Positions 17,671 through 26,499 of a stretch of 64,000 bases of DNA are shown here, piece by piece; within the stretch, counting starts at the first letter, position 1, and each line of letters begins with the position of its first letter. Source of the DNA: Fusibacter sp963666805 (GTDB lineage Bacteria > Bacillota > Clostridia > Peptostreptococcales > Acidaminobacteraceae); the NCBI GenBank assembly GCA_963666805.2, contig CAXXWR010000003.1, positions 124,001 to 188,000 on the forward strand. The letters run 5' to 3'. The notes under the pieces are model-generated. The model saw only the letters and a list, made by a program, of their open reading frames with translations, did no database searches and was not told where the DNA came from. A program made the translations under genes and the position numbers.

Positions 17671-18966
17671 CTATATTTGAATAGCTCCTATTATTAAGGC
17701 AACAATGAGCATAATAATGGTCGAAGCGAATGCATAAGGAATTGTTTTCTTTTGATGATCCCCTAAATCAACCCCTGTAAGACCTAAAAGCAAGAAGGTT
17801 GATCCAGTGAGTGGACTAACAGGGAAACCTGTTGTCATTTGTCCCAAAATAGCTGCTCTACCAATGTTAACACCTGCTATACCAAACCCTTTAGCCGCAC
17901 CGGAAAGAACGGGTAAAACGCCAAAATAGAATGAATCAGGATCAAAGATAAGGCTGGCTGGCATAGCGATTACCCCTGTTACAATCGGTAAGAAACGTCC
18001 TAATGACGCAGGGATTAACGTAACAGCAACATTTGCCATTTCAGTAATAATACCTGAACCTTTCATAATACCGATAAATGCCCCTGCAGCAAAGAGAATA
18101 CTCGCCATCATAAGTGCTGCTTTTGCATGTGCATCAACTCTCGCACGTTGATCAGCCACATTAGGATAATTTACCGTTAACGAGAATGCAAAAGCAACCA
18201 TGAAAATAACAGCTGGTGGGAATTTTCCTGAAATTAACACCGCAATTGCAGCAATAATGGTGAGAATATTGATGATAAAGAGTTTCGGTCTTTCAAGACT
18301 TTTCTTTTCTTCATCAACCACTTTTTCGATTACTACCTCTCCTGCTATTTCATTTCCTAAACGCACTTTTTCTTTTTTACCTAATCTGTAGGCTACAAAT
18401 AATAAGAATAATACCCCTACAATCCATGGTACGATTAATGGATTAAAAAGCTCTGTTACCGACACTTCAAGAGACGTCGCCGCTCTTATTGTCGGACCAC
18501 CCCATGGTAAGATGTTCATTGTTCCTGCTGCCAGTGCGGCAATTGTTGCAAGTGTTGTACGCTTCATTTTTAAGGCATCATAAAGCGGTAACATTGCTGG
18601 TATTGTCACCAGAAAAGTAACCGCTCCTGAACCATCTAAATGAACGAGCATAGCAAGAATTGCTGTTCCAATTGTAATTTTAACGGGATCTTTACCAACT
18701 ACTTTTAAAATCTTATCAATAATCGGATTAAAAGTACCTGCATCTGTTAAAATACCAAAGAATAAGATGGCAAAAATAAACATGGTTCCTGTCGGTGCAA
18801 TTGATTTAATCCCATCAGAAATGTAAGTGCCAATATTCGCCCCAAATCCTGCAATAATTGACATCACTGTTGGTACCACAATCAAAGCCACCACGGGTGA
18901 AGCCTTTTTAGTCATAATCAAGGCTAAAAGAATAACAATTGTTAAAAACCCAAGCAAAGCTAACAT
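17671..18966 (-). CDS. CitMHS-family metal-citrate or carboxylate:H+ symporter
   Basis: 431 residues with about twelve membrane segments; the segments HLDGSGAVTFLVTIPAMLP and NILPWGGPTIRAA are characteristic of CitM/CitH. These carriers take up citrate or related acids complexed with divalent metal. I place the start at the ATG at 18966, after GGAGGTAGG, instead of an in-frame codon 20 codons upstream: that extension would overlap the -24/-12 promoter and would lack a ribosome site. It is the first gene of the operon with the AtuA-like and DUF4387 genes. Confidence 0.88.
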   Translation of the reverse strand: MLALLGFLTIVILLALIMTKKASPVVALIVVPTVMSIIAGFGANIGTYISDGIKSIAPTGTMFIFAILFFGILTDAGTFNPIIDKILKVVGKDPVKITIGTAILAMLVHLDGSGAVTFLVTIPAMLPLYDALKMKRTTLATIAALAAGTMNILPWGGPTIRAATSLEVSVTELFNPLIVPWIVGVLFLLFVAYRLGKKEKVRLGNEIAGEVVIEKVVDEEKKSLERPKLFIINILTIIAAIAVLISGKFPPAVIFMVAFAFSLTVNYPNVADQRARVDAHAKAALMMASILFAAGAFIGIMKGSGIITEMANVAVTLIPASLGRFLPIVTGVIAMPASLIFDPDSFYFGVLPVLSGAAKGFGIAGVNIGRAAILGQMTTGFPVSPLTGSTFLLLGLTGVDLGDHQKKTIPYAFASTIIMLIVALIIGAIQI

Positions 18967-19008
18967 ATAATAACCTACCTCCAAATTTTTTTGATGCATC
19001 TTTATATT

Positions 19009-19026
19009 AAGCAAATCAGATGCCAA
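19009..19026 (-). promoter_or_regulatory. Sigma-54 (-24/-12) promoter of the CitMHS-AtuA operon
   Basis: Minus-strand sequence TTGGCATCTGATTTGCTT. GG (19024-19023) and GC (19012-19011) are separated by exactly 10 bases. The predicted start site near 19000 is about 34 bases upstream of the CitMHS ATG. Confidence 0.85.
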
Positions 19027-19119
19027 CTTTCACAGTAGAATTATAAAGTGCTTATATCACTGATTTTAACCAAATTATGACCTATAAAAAGAGATCAATT
19101 CAAATCCGCTTCTTTTTAA

Positions 19120-19237
19120 ATTTCTAATTTTTTAGAAATCAAAAATACATTATGTTCTTTTTTTCGTCCATAGACCACCAATAATCAACATTTCTAAAAT
19201 ATTAGAATTTTTAAAGGCTCTTTCTAATATTTTAGAA
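19120..19237. promoter_or_regulatory. Three TTCTAA-N4-TTAGAA palindromes: activator binding sites
   Basis: The same dyad occurs three times with an identical four-base spacer: 19122-19137 (extended to 8-base arms, 19120-19139), 19192-19207 and 19222-19237. The last two centres are 30 bases apart, near three helical turns. They lie about 105-215 bases upstream of the -24/-12 promoter and just after the activator gene, the classic enhancer arrangement. Nothing else occupies this AT-rich region. Confidence 0.75.
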
Positions 19238-19290
19238 TTTTTTTCAACTCCCCTATGCATCGTTTTTAAGCTATCTATGTGCATACTATA

Positions 19291-19313
19291 AAAGCTCACC
19301 ATAGGTGAGCTTT
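19291..19313 (-). terminator. Terminator after second sigma-54 activator
   Basis: Perfect ten-base arms AAAGCTCACC and GGTGAGCTTT with a three-base loop, 18 bases after the activator stop. The T tract is short (TTTTA). Confidence 0.65.
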
Positions 19314-19330
19314 ACCAATTGATAAAATTA

Positions 19331-20674
19331 TTATGAATTCAGTTTATTATATAAGGTTGCTAACGATATACCGAGTGCCTTAGCCGCTTGTTTTTTCCCT
19401 TCTACAGAATGGCCAAAATGAGCGATTACCCTGTGTATTTCTTGAATTTCAGCCTCTTTTATAATTTCAGATAAGGGCTTAAAGGTTGCTAAGTTCATCT
19501 TAATGGCTTCCTTTTGAATCACACTTGGTAGATTTTCAGGCTTAATCAAATAGTCGTTAGTCATATTACTTGCAAATTCTATTGTATTTTTAAGTTCTCT
19601 AATATTTCCCGGCCATGAATAGCCACATAATATTGCCATCGCATCCTCAGACATTTTTAATTGTCTTTTCATGCGGTTGGCCATTCGATCCATAAAAAAA
19701 TGAATCAACTGGGGAATATCTTTAATTCGCTCTCTAAGCGGATAAAGCATAATTGGAAAAACAGCTATTCTATAGTATAAATCTTCTCGAAAACGTTTTT
19801 CAGACAACATTAACTCCAGACTTTTATTAGTTGCCGATATGATCCTCACGTCAACAGCGATTTCTTTAAAACCACCAATTCTTCTTACTGTTTTTTCTTG
19901 AAGGGTTCTTAATAATTTAGCCTGTAAGTTATAATCTAGTTCTGAAATTTCATCTAAAAATAAAGTCCCACCACTGGCTATCTCAAAAAGACCTAATTTT
20001 CCACCCTTTTTAGCCCCGGTAAACGCCCCTTCCTCATAACCAAAGAGTTCACTTTCAAGAAGTTGACTGTCAAAAGAAGCACAATTAACAGCTATAAAGG
20101 GATGATTGGCTCTCTCACTTTCATTATGAATTGAATTGGCATAGAGCTCTTTACCTGTACCACTCTCTCCAAATAATAAAACATTTGAATCTTTAGGTGC
20201 TATTTTTTGAGCAAGTGCTTTGGTGGCTTGCGATTTTTCGTCTACACTGATAATATCTGTAAAATGATACCGAGCCTTGCCAACACCCTTCAAGTAAGTT
20301 TCCAATTTCTTCACCTGATTTTTGGTCTGATAGAGTTGTTCAGATAACTTATAAATATCTGATAACTCATTGAGGATAGAAACCCCACCAAGGATTTCCC
20401 CCTCTTCAATAATAGGAACCATATTGACGATATATTCGACATCTTCTTCTTTACGGGTTGCACCGAGAATTTTTTGTCCTGTCTTAATTACTTTAGGCAG
20501 TCTTGCCCCAGGTCTTACTTTTTCTAAATCTGCTCCAACAATTGTATCAATTTCAACTTTGGTAATTCTTGAATAGGATGGATTGACATAAACAACCTTA
20601 TTTTCACAGTCTGCAATCAATACCCCATCATAAAGCGAATCAAAAATCACCTTTTCTTTTTCAGATATAATCAT
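19331..20674 (-). CDS. Sigma-54-dependent transcriptional activator with PAS domain (CitMHS-AtuA operon)
   Basis: 447 residues. PAS sensor (about 5-105), coiled linker (107-130), AAA+ domain with Walker A GESGTGKE at 169-176 and canonical GAFTGA at 216-221, and a Fis-type helix-turn-helix at the C-terminus (KKQAAKALGISLATLYNKL). It precedes the CitMHS-AtuA operon on the same strand. The sigma-54 promoter and three palindromes between them make it the evident activator. The PAS domain probably senses the acid or a metabolite. It is separated from the operon by its own terminator. Confidence 0.93.
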   Translation of the reverse strand: MIISEKEKVIFDSLYDGVLIADCENKVVYVNPSYSRITKVEIDTIVGADLEKVRPGARLPKVIKTGQKILGATRKEEDVEYIVNMVPIIEEGEILGGVSILNELSDIYKLSEQLYQTKNQVKKLETYLKGVGKARYHFTDIISVDEKSQATKALAQKIAPKDSNVLLFGESGTGKELYANSIHNESERANHPFIAVNCASFDSQLLESELFGYEEGAFTGAKKGGKLGLFEIASGGTLFLDEISELDYNLQAKLLRTLQEKTVRRIGGFKEIAVDVRIISATNKSLELMLSEKRFREDLYYRIAVFPIMLYPLRERIKDIPQLIHFFMDRMANRMKRQLKMSEDAMAILCGYSWPGNIRELKNTIEFASNMTNDYLIKPENLPSVIQKEAIKMNLATFKPLSEIIKEAEIQEIHRVIAHFGHSVEGKKQAAKALGISLATLYNKLNS

Positions 20675-20770
20675 CCCTATTCACCCCCACTGATCATATT
20701 TTATTGTAACAGAAACTTTAAAGCAACTCATAAATTTTAAGCTAATTATAGGGCATTATGGAGAAACGCC

Positions 20771-20799
20771 TTGCAAATTGAGTCATTCATCGTTATAAT
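20771..20799 (+). promoter_or_regulatory. Sigma-A promoter of the uridine-kinase-like gene
   Basis: TTGCAA, 17-base spacer, TATAAT. It lies 57 bases upstream of the ATG, which has AGGAGG in front of it. Confidence 0.75.
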
Positions 20800-20855
20800 C
20801 ACAATTATGAGATCTATCATTTGAAACTTTTTTATGCTTTAGGAGGCGAAGAATC

Positions 20856-21518
20856 ATGCTTAATCGTTTTGCGTTGTTGCAGCTTATCAAACAAATAGAG
20901 TGCTCTCAAAGAAATAGTAATCAATGTCCAGACACTCTTGACAAAGCCTATACCCTAAAACGACTTTTACCCGTATTGCAATCCATCTATACAAAAATGA
21001 CGACTATCAATCCCTTGATTATTGCCTTTGATGGCCGCTGTGGCTCAGGAAAAACAACTCTTGCCAATGATCTTGGTAAACTCTTTGATGTCAAAGTGAT
21101 TCATATGGATGACTTTTATGTCCCTATGGCACTCAAAACCTCTGAACGGTTAAATCAACCGGGCGGTAATGTCCACTATGAGCGTTTTAATGAAGAAATT
21201 CTTGGTAGAATTCGTCATCCTATTTCTTTTACATACCGTGTCTTTAATTGTGAAAAACAATGTTATTGTGAAATTAAGCGCATTGATAATGCGCCCATAA
21301 GAATTGTAGAAGGGTCTTACAGCATGCATCCTTCTTTTGGTGATTATGCTGATCTTTATATTTTCTGTGATGTTGATCCTGAAGAACAAAAAAGACGAAT
21401 TTTAGAACGAAATGGTCCAGAAAAACTAAAAGCATTTATCAATCAATGGATTCCACTTGAAGAATCTTATTTTGAAGCCTATCAAATTCAAAACAAGGCC
21501 GATTTTATTCTTCAATAA
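20856..21518 (+). CDS. Uridine-kinase-like P-loop NTPase
   Basis: 220 residues. After a 45-residue N-terminal extension come the P-loop AFDGRCGSGKTTL (about 57-69), the VIHMDDFYVP segment and a PGGNVHYERF loop, all typical of the uridine kinase/phosphoribulokinase-like family, plus RIVEGSYSMHP and a lid region with EEQKRRILERNG. It probably phosphorylates a nucleoside or similar small molecule, but it is not close enough to true Udk to name. It is monocistronic, with its own promoter and a strong terminator, and is divergent from the sigma-54 activator. Confidence 0.8.
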   Translation: MLNRFALLQLIKQIECSQRNSNQCPDTLDKAYTLKRLLPVLQSIYTKMTTINPLIIAFDGRCGSGKTTLANDLGKLFDVKVIHMDDFYVPMALKTSERLNQPGGNVHYERFNEEILGRIRHPISFTYRVFNCEKQCYCEIKRIDNAPIRIVEGSYSMHPSFGDYADLYIFCDVDPEEQKRRILERNGPEKLKAFINQWIPLEESYFEAYQIQNKADFILQ

Positions 21519-21524
21519 AATAAT

Positions 21525-21617
21525 CCCGTATGAGATTTGACCCGACCGCCCCTAAGTTTGATTCTAGGTCTCACTTTTGGCGGTCGGGTCAATTTAAATT
21601 CTCATACGGGTTTTTTT
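21525..21617. terminator. Composite nested-hairpin terminator, bidirectional
   Basis: An outer stem (CCCGTATGAGA, 21525-21535, with TCTCATACGGG ending at 21610) encloses a second 14-base stem (TTGACCCGACCGCC with GGCGGTCGGGTCAA). Seven T follow on the plus strand. It separates the convergent kinase-like gene and metal ABC operon. Confidence 0.8.
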
Positions 21618-21633
21618 ATTATCTTAATCCCTC

Positions 21634-22800
21634 CTATAAAGTCATATTGATACGTTTCTCATCCTTTATAGGTTTATATTTGAAGCTTTCTATAATCGCT
21701 TCATAGCTTGCAATGGTATATGCTCTTCCTTTTTCAGTTAATTGATAAGTCTCCTCATCAATAATTAAAATATCGTCTTCCATCATTTTTTTCAGTAATT
21801 TATCCATTAAGTCTTTATTGATATTAAGGTGCTCATAAATAGTATTGACGCCGCTTTCAATAGATGCATTGTCTTTATTTTCATGATGTAATATATGAAA
21901 AAGCATCGACTTTTGAGTAAACTCATTTTTCTGCCTTCGACGCCTTCTCAAATTTGTAATAAGCCCCCTTTCAGGTGCAAATATAAATACGAGCATAAAG
22001 GAAATACCTGTAAACATCGCCATTGATCCAGCAATTGAAACATCAAAAATTGATGCGATTTGATAACCCAGAACTGCATTAAGCGCACCAATTCCCGCAC
22101 TCAATCCTATCATTTTTTTTAGATTATCAGTTAATAAATAAGCAGTTACAGGAGGTCCAATCATAAAAGCAATCACTAAAATTGACCCCACTGCTTCAAA
22201 AGCACCTACTGTTGTAATTGAAACAGATGCCATCAGACCATACTGTATAATGGCAGGAGAAAAACCCAAAACAGTTGCAAGTGGGGCATCAAAAATGGCA
22301 ATTTTTATTTCTTTGAAAAATATAACTACTAAAAGTAAATTAATCACCAAAATCGTTCCCATTGTATAAATCGCTTTTGCACCTATATCTATACCAAATA
22401 CTTTAAGGCGATTAAAAGGTGCAAAGGCAAGTTCTCCTAGAAGAACGGCATCTGTGTCAATATGAACGCTACCAGCATAGTGACTAATCAAAATGATAGC
22501 CACACTAAAAAGGAGTGGAAAAACAATCCCTATCGCAGAATCTTCTGAAACCAGTTTTGTTCTTGTCACTAATTCTACTAAATAAACCGTTAATAAACCT
22601 ACAAGGGCAGCTCCCAAGATCAGAAAAGGAGAATTTAAATCATGAACTATGAAAAAAGCCACAATAATCCCCAGTAGAATGGTGTGAGTAATCGCATCTG
22701 ACATCATTGCCATCTTTCTTAGTACCAAAAACACGCCTGGTAAAGTACAAGATACTGCAACAATAATTGCAATCAACTGTATCTCAATTTGTGGTGACAT
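21634..22800 (-). CDS. Metal ABC transporter permease 2 with C-terminal winged-helix extension
   Basis: 388 residues. Residues about 5-280 form an ABC-3 family permease of eight or so helices (e.g. LGFSPAIIQYGL, AFMIGPPVTAYLL). After an Arg-rich stretch (RRRRRQKNE) a roughly 85-residue soluble domain follows that resembles a DtxR-type winged helix (INKDLMDKLLKKMMEDDILI, then TYQLTEKGRAYT). I prefer the ATG at 22800, six bases after GGAGG. The start overlaps the end of the other permease gene. With its neighbours it imports Mn2+, Zn2+ or Fe2+. Confidence 0.88.
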   Translation of the reverse strand: MSPQIEIQLIAIIVAVSCTLPGVFLVLRKMAMMSDAITHTILLGIIVAFFIVHDLNSPFLILGAALVGLLTVYLVELVTRTKLVSEDSAIGIVFPLLFSVAIILISHYAGSVHIDTDAVLLGELAFAPFNRLKVFGIDIGAKAIYTMGTILVINLLLVVIFFKEIKIAIFDAPLATVLGFSPAIIQYGLMASVSITTVGAFEAVGSILVIAFMIGPPVTAYLLTDNLKKMIGLSAGIGALNAVLGYQIASIFDVSIAGSMAMFTGISFMLVFIFAPERGLITNLRRRRRQKNEFTQKSMLFHILHHENKDNASIESGVNTIYEHLNINKDLMDKLLKKMMEDDILIIDEETYQLTEKGRAYTIASYEAIIESFKYKPIKDEKRINMTL

Positions 22801-23935
22801 ACTCATCCTCCTTTCTCATCGGATGATCTTCCATGTAATCAATCCCCTTTTGAGTTAATGACCACTTATCAAATGCTTCTTTTTTAATGAGGTCTTTATC
22901 TTGTAAATGTCTTATCGTTTTCTCCATAAAAAGATCACCTTTTTTGCCTTTTAAACTTAAGGGTTTAATGGCTGAAATGTGATGACTCTGAAAAGGTTCT
23001 TGATGATTAAGTGCCAAATCATATAAATTCATAAGCACCTGGTCATCTGTAATTTCTTTTATTTGTCTCTTTTGTCTTAACAGCCGCCATAGAAGTCCTC
23101 TATTAGGTGAAAACGTCATACTCAAAATAACAATCATGCTGATTACCAATACAATACTTGGTCCGGTAGGCATTTTTCCTACAGAAGAACTAATAATTGT
23201 TCCTAAGACACCGCTAAACGCACCAAAGAAACCTGCCAAAATAACCATTACAGATAACTTATTAGTCCATTGTCTCGCAGCGACCCCTGGTGCAATAAGC
23301 ATAGCACTCATCAGAATAACACCAATCGTTTGCAATCCAATAATGATGGATAAAACAATCATTATTGACAGTAAATAAGATATTTTTCGACTTGAAAATC
23401 CAATACTGTCCGCAAACTCTGAATCAAAAGAAACAATCTTGAACTCTTTCCAAAATACACCTACAAGTATAAGCAATAAGATCCCAACAAAACCTATAAT
23501 CCACACATCTCTTCTAAGCATTGTACTGGCTTGACCAAAAATAAATTTATCCAATCCAGCTTGATTAGCATTGGGGATTTTTTGGATAAAAGTCAATAAA
23601 ACAAGACCGATTCCAAAAAAAACAGATAGTACCAATGCCATTGCACTGTCTATTTTAATTCGAGTCATTTTATCAATCAAGATAATCAACCCCGTCGCTA
23701 AAAGACCCGACAAAAGAGCACCAATCATGAACATTTCAGTATTTTTAGTTTGTAGCAAAATGAACATGATTGCAATGCCTGGTAAAGAAGCATGTGAAAC
23801 AGCATCTCCCAACAAGCCTTGCTTTTTTAGTATGGCAAAAGACCCTACAACGCCACTTACCATCCCCATCATTGCTGAACCTAAAGCTACAATTCTTAAG
23901 GTGTAATCGCTGGCTAACCATTGTATCATTCCCAT
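22784..23935 (-). CDS. Metal ABC transporter permease 1 with C-terminal winged-helix extension
   Basis: 383 residues. An ABC-3 permease (about 5-280; LGDAVSHASLPGIAIMF is typical) followed by a soluble C-terminal domain with helix-turn-helix-like segments (LKGKKGDLFMEKTIRHLQDK and KWSLTQKGIDYMEDHP). Both permeases of this operon carry such a domain. The start is uncertain between a GTG near 23944 and ATG at 23935; the latter has AGGTG six bases upstream. It follows the ATPase gene almost without a gap. Confidence 0.87.
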   Translation of the reverse strand: MGMIQWLASDYTLRIVALGSAMMGMVSGVVGSFAILKKQGLLGDAVSHASLPGIAIMFILLQTKNTEMFMIGALLSGLLATGLIILIDKMTRIKIDSAMALVLSVFFGIGLVLLTFIQKIPNANQAGLDKFIFGQASTMLRRDVWIIGFVGILLLILVGVFWKEFKIVSFDSEFADSIGFSSRKISYLLSIMIVLSIIIGLQTIGVILMSAMLIAPGVAARQWTNKLSVMVILAGFFGAFSGVLGTIISSSVGKMPTGPSIVLVISMIVILSMTFSPNRGLLWRLLRQKRQIKEITDDQVLMNLYDLALNHQEPFQSHHISAIKPLSLKGKKGDLFMEKTIRHLQDKDLIKKEAFDKWSLTQKGIDYMEDHPMRKEDEYVTTN

Positions 23936-23944
23936 AACGATCAC

Positions 23945-24679
23945 CTAACCTTTCAATATTTTGCCGACATTTCTGTAAGCTTTATCAATATTTTCTTGTG
24001 TAAAAGCTTCATCAACTGTCCCACAAGCAATTAACTGTGTATTCAGAATAGCTACCCAGTCAAAATATTCTACCACCGTTTGTAAATCATGATGGACAAC
24101 AATAACGGTTTTCCCTCTTTTTCTCAATTCTTTAAGAATGTTAATAACCGCTTTTTCCGTTTTAGCATCTACGCCTTGAAAAGGTTCATCCATAAAATAT
24201 ATTTCAGCATCTTGAACCAATGCTCTTGCTAAAAAAACGCGTTGCTGCTGTCCTCCACTCAGTTGACTGATTTGTCGATCAGCAAAATCCAACATTGATA
24301 CTTTTTCAAGTGCTTCTAAAGCCATTTGTTTATCAATTTTTCTAAGCCGTTTTATCCAACCAATATGACCATATCTGCCCATCATCACAACATCTAAAAC
24401 CGTGGTAGGAAAATCCCAATCTACACTCCCTCTTTGGGGAACATAGCCTATATATTTACGCTGTTTTTCATAAGGCAAACCATTAAAGAGAACATTCCCT
24501 GAAATGGGCTTAATTAAACCTAACATTGATTTTATCATTGTTGATTTACCTGCACCATTAGGCCCTACAATAGCCATGAGAACCCCTTTTGGCACTTTCA
24601 AATCTACATCCCATAACACTGGCTTCACTTGATAGGCAACTGTCATGTCTTCTACTTCGACTACATACTGATTCGTCAT
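23945..24679 (-). CDS. Metal ABC transporter ATP-binding protein
   Basis: 244 residues. Walker A GPNGAGKST, signature LSGGQQQRVFLARAL and Walker B IYFMDEP are intact. The family (ZnuC/MntB/TroB) energises divalent-metal import with two ABC-3 permeases. It lies between the binding protein and the permeases in the operon. AAGGAGGGA precedes the ATG. Confidence 0.93.
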   Translation of the reverse strand: MTNQYVVEVEDMTVAYQVKPVLWDVDLKVPKGVLMAIVGPNGAGKSTMIKSMLGLIKPISGNVLFNGLPYEKQRKYIGYVPQRGSVDWDFPTTVLDVVMMGRYGHIGWIKRLRKIDKQMALEALEKVSMLDFADRQISQLSGGQQQRVFLARALVQDAEIYFMDEPFQGVDAKTEKAVINILKELRKRGKTVIVVHHDLQTVVEYFDWVAILNTQLIACGTVDEAFTQENIDKAYRNVGKILKG

Positions 24680-24713
24680 AAAATCCCTCCTTATTTTGCT
24701 TTTATCAAGCTAC

Positions 24714-25682
24714 CTATTTTAAAGCACCTACAATAGTATCAACATTACTTTTGACCGTCCCAACGTATGTTTCTGCATCTGACCCCGGTGAGCCAAGAGA
24801 ATCTGAATACAATTCTCCACCTATTTCCACCTCGAATCCTTGTGCCTTTACAGCTTCTTGAAGTGCTTCAATATTCTTTTTAGGAACACTTGATTCTACA
24901 AAAATAGCTTTTATTTTATTTTGTACAATAAAATCAGCTAAGTCTTTTACATCAGCAGTTCCAGCTTCTGATGAAGTAGAAATTCCTTGTAATCCCCTAA
25001 CATCAACACCGTATGCTTTTCCAAAATACTGAAAAGCATCATGTGCGGTTACGAGAACTCTTGAACTTTCAGGAATAGTTTCTATTTGTTCTCTTACATA
25101 AGTGTCTAAATCATCTAATGTCTTAACGTAAGCCTCATAATTTGCTGTATAATCCATTTCATGTTCTGGATCAAGTGTAATCAGTCCTTCTTTAAGGTTA
25201 TTTGATGCTTCTTTCCATAGTTGTACATTAAACCAAATATGCGGATCATGAGCACCTGTTGCCTCATCAATAATCAATTCACTTTCAGGTAAACCTTCTG
25301 AAATCTTAACGATATGTTTGTCCATACTTTTAAGATTTTCAAATATTTCACCCATTTTTCCTTCTAAGTGTAGTCCGCTATAAACAATAAGGTCGGCATT
25401 TTGCATCAATTCTACATCTCCTGCACTGGCTTTGTATAAATGAGGATCAATTCCCGGTCCCATAAGTCCATCAACTGTGACATATTCGCCACCCATTGCA
25501 TTTACCATGTCAGCCAACATTGTCGTTGTCGCAACTACCCTTATTTTATGATCTGAATTATCATTGTCATCACTTTGAGCAGAACACGCACTAAGGACAA
25601 TAATTGAAACAATCGCCAATACCAGTAAACTTATTTTTCTAATAGAGTGCTTCCCAATACTATTCATCACTTTTATATTCAT
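24714..25682 (-). CDS. TroA/MntA-type metal-binding lipoprotein
   Basis: 322 residues. Signal peptide with lipobox LSAC (Cys33). The four expected metal ligands of the cluster A-I family are His81 (GIDPHLY), His148 (HDPHIWF), His214 (TAHDAF) and Asp294 (YSDSLG). The third ligand is His, as in TroA and ZnuA, rather than the Glu of PsaA. There is no long His-rich loop of the ZnuA type. Metal could be Mn2+, Zn2+ or Fe2+; the DtxR-family operator favours Mn or Fe and the Fur-family-like box leaves Zn possible. Confidence 0.9.
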   Translation of the reverse strand: MNIKVMNSIGKHSIRKISLLVLAIVSIIVLSACSAQSDDNDNSDHKIRVVATTTMLADMVNAMGGEYVTVDGLMGPGIDPHLYKASAGDVELMQNADLIVYSGLHLEGKMGEIFENLKSMDKHIVKISEGLPESELIIDEATGAHDPHIWFNVQLWKEASNNLKEGLITLDPEHEMDYTANYEAYVKTLDDLDTYVREQIETIPESSRVLVTAHDAFQYFGKAYGVDVRGLQGISTSSEAGTADVKDLADFIVQNKIKAIFVESSVPKKNIEALQEAVKAQGFEVEIGGELYSDSLGSPGSDAETYVGTVKSNVDTIVGALK

Positions 25683-25749
25683 ATTTTTCTCCTTTTACCA
25701 TTTCATTTTTTATATTGTTTTTTCTATCTTTCACTACATTAATTTGATA

Positions 25750-26409
25750 TTAATTATTGGTTTTTACATAAATATAAGCAGCCACTTTAAATCCAATATA
25801 GAGTTTTTGACCATCTTTTCGAAGAATCAAATTTTCATTAATATTATCATAAGTATCAAGAACAATTACATCATCCAACTTCAATGCTAACTTATTCATA
25901 GCCCGCAATACTTCATCTTTATCTACAAGTTTTGAAATGCGATATTCTTTATTCTTTTCTATATTTAACAAACTAATATTCTTTTCCTGACTTAACGAAT
26001 TTTCCCTATAACTTATCGGATTGCCATGGGGACACTTAGACGGATGCTCTAAAAAATCAAATAATCTCTCTTCTAGCTTTAACGAAGTTATGTGTTCAAG
26101 TACTTCAGCCTCTTGATGGACTTCTTCCCATTGATAACCTAACTTCTCAACTAAAAAAGTTTCCCATATTCGATGCACCCTAATCATTCTTTCTGCCAGT
26201 TGCTTCCCTCTATCAGTAAGTATTGATCCTTTGTAAGGTTTATACTCGACCAATTCCTGCTTAACCAATTTTTTAATCATTTCATTAACTGATTGTAGCG
26301 TGTGATCAAAATAGTCAGCAATTTCTTTATTGGAAATATAAGTCAATGATGGATTACTCTCTTTTAAACTATAAATTGCTTTTAAATAGTCTTCTTCAGC
26401 TCTGTTCAT
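25750..26409 (-). CDS. DtxR/MntR/TroR-family metal-dependent repressor
   Basis: 219 residues. N-terminal winged helix (EEDYLKAIYSLKES, then KEIADYFDHTLQSVNEMIKKL), dimerisation and metal-binding domain (MIRVHRIWETFL, HPSKCPHGNPI) and a C-terminal FeoA/SH3-like domain from about residue 150. This three-domain length fits DtxR/IdeR/TroR rather than two-domain MntR. First gene of the metal ABC operon, so autoregulated. A DtxR-type palindrome lies 54 bases upstream. The ribosome site is weak (GATGGG). Confidence 0.9.
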   Translation of the reverse strand: MNRAEEDYLKAIYSLKESNPSLTYISNKEIADYFDHTLQSVNEMIKKLVKQELVEYKPYKGSILTDRGKQLAERMIRVHRIWETFLVEKLGYQWEEVHQEAEVLEHITSLKLEERLFDFLEHPSKCPHGNPISYRENSLSQEKNISLLNIEKNKEYRISKLVDKDEVLRAMNKLALKLDDVIVLDTYDNINENLILRKDGQKLYIGFKVAAYIYVKTNN

Positions 26410-26463
26410 ATGTACCCATCTTTCTATAATCTCCGTAAAAGGTATCGAGTCTTTTTTTAAAAA

Positions 26464-26481
26464 GTTAAGGTTAGCCTTAAC
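26464..26481. promoter_or_regulatory. DtxR-type operator
   Basis: GTTAAGGTTAGCCTTAAC: seven-base perfect arms with a four-base centre. It resembles the DtxR/IdeR consensus built on TTAGGTTAGCCTAA. It lies just downstream of the likely -10 region, suited to repression by the product of 25750-26409. Confidence 0.75.
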
Positions 26482-26499
26482 ATATTATTATGGTATACT

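Noticed and set aside
18967..19026. Upstream start of the CitMHS gene
   Set aside because: The extra 20 codons would coincide with the -24/-12 promoter and lack a ribosome site; the internal ATG has GGAGGTAGG.
23136..23906. Long open frames on the plus strand opposite the metal permease
   Set aside because: They are antisense shadows of a membrane-protein gene, with no ribosome sites and biased composition.
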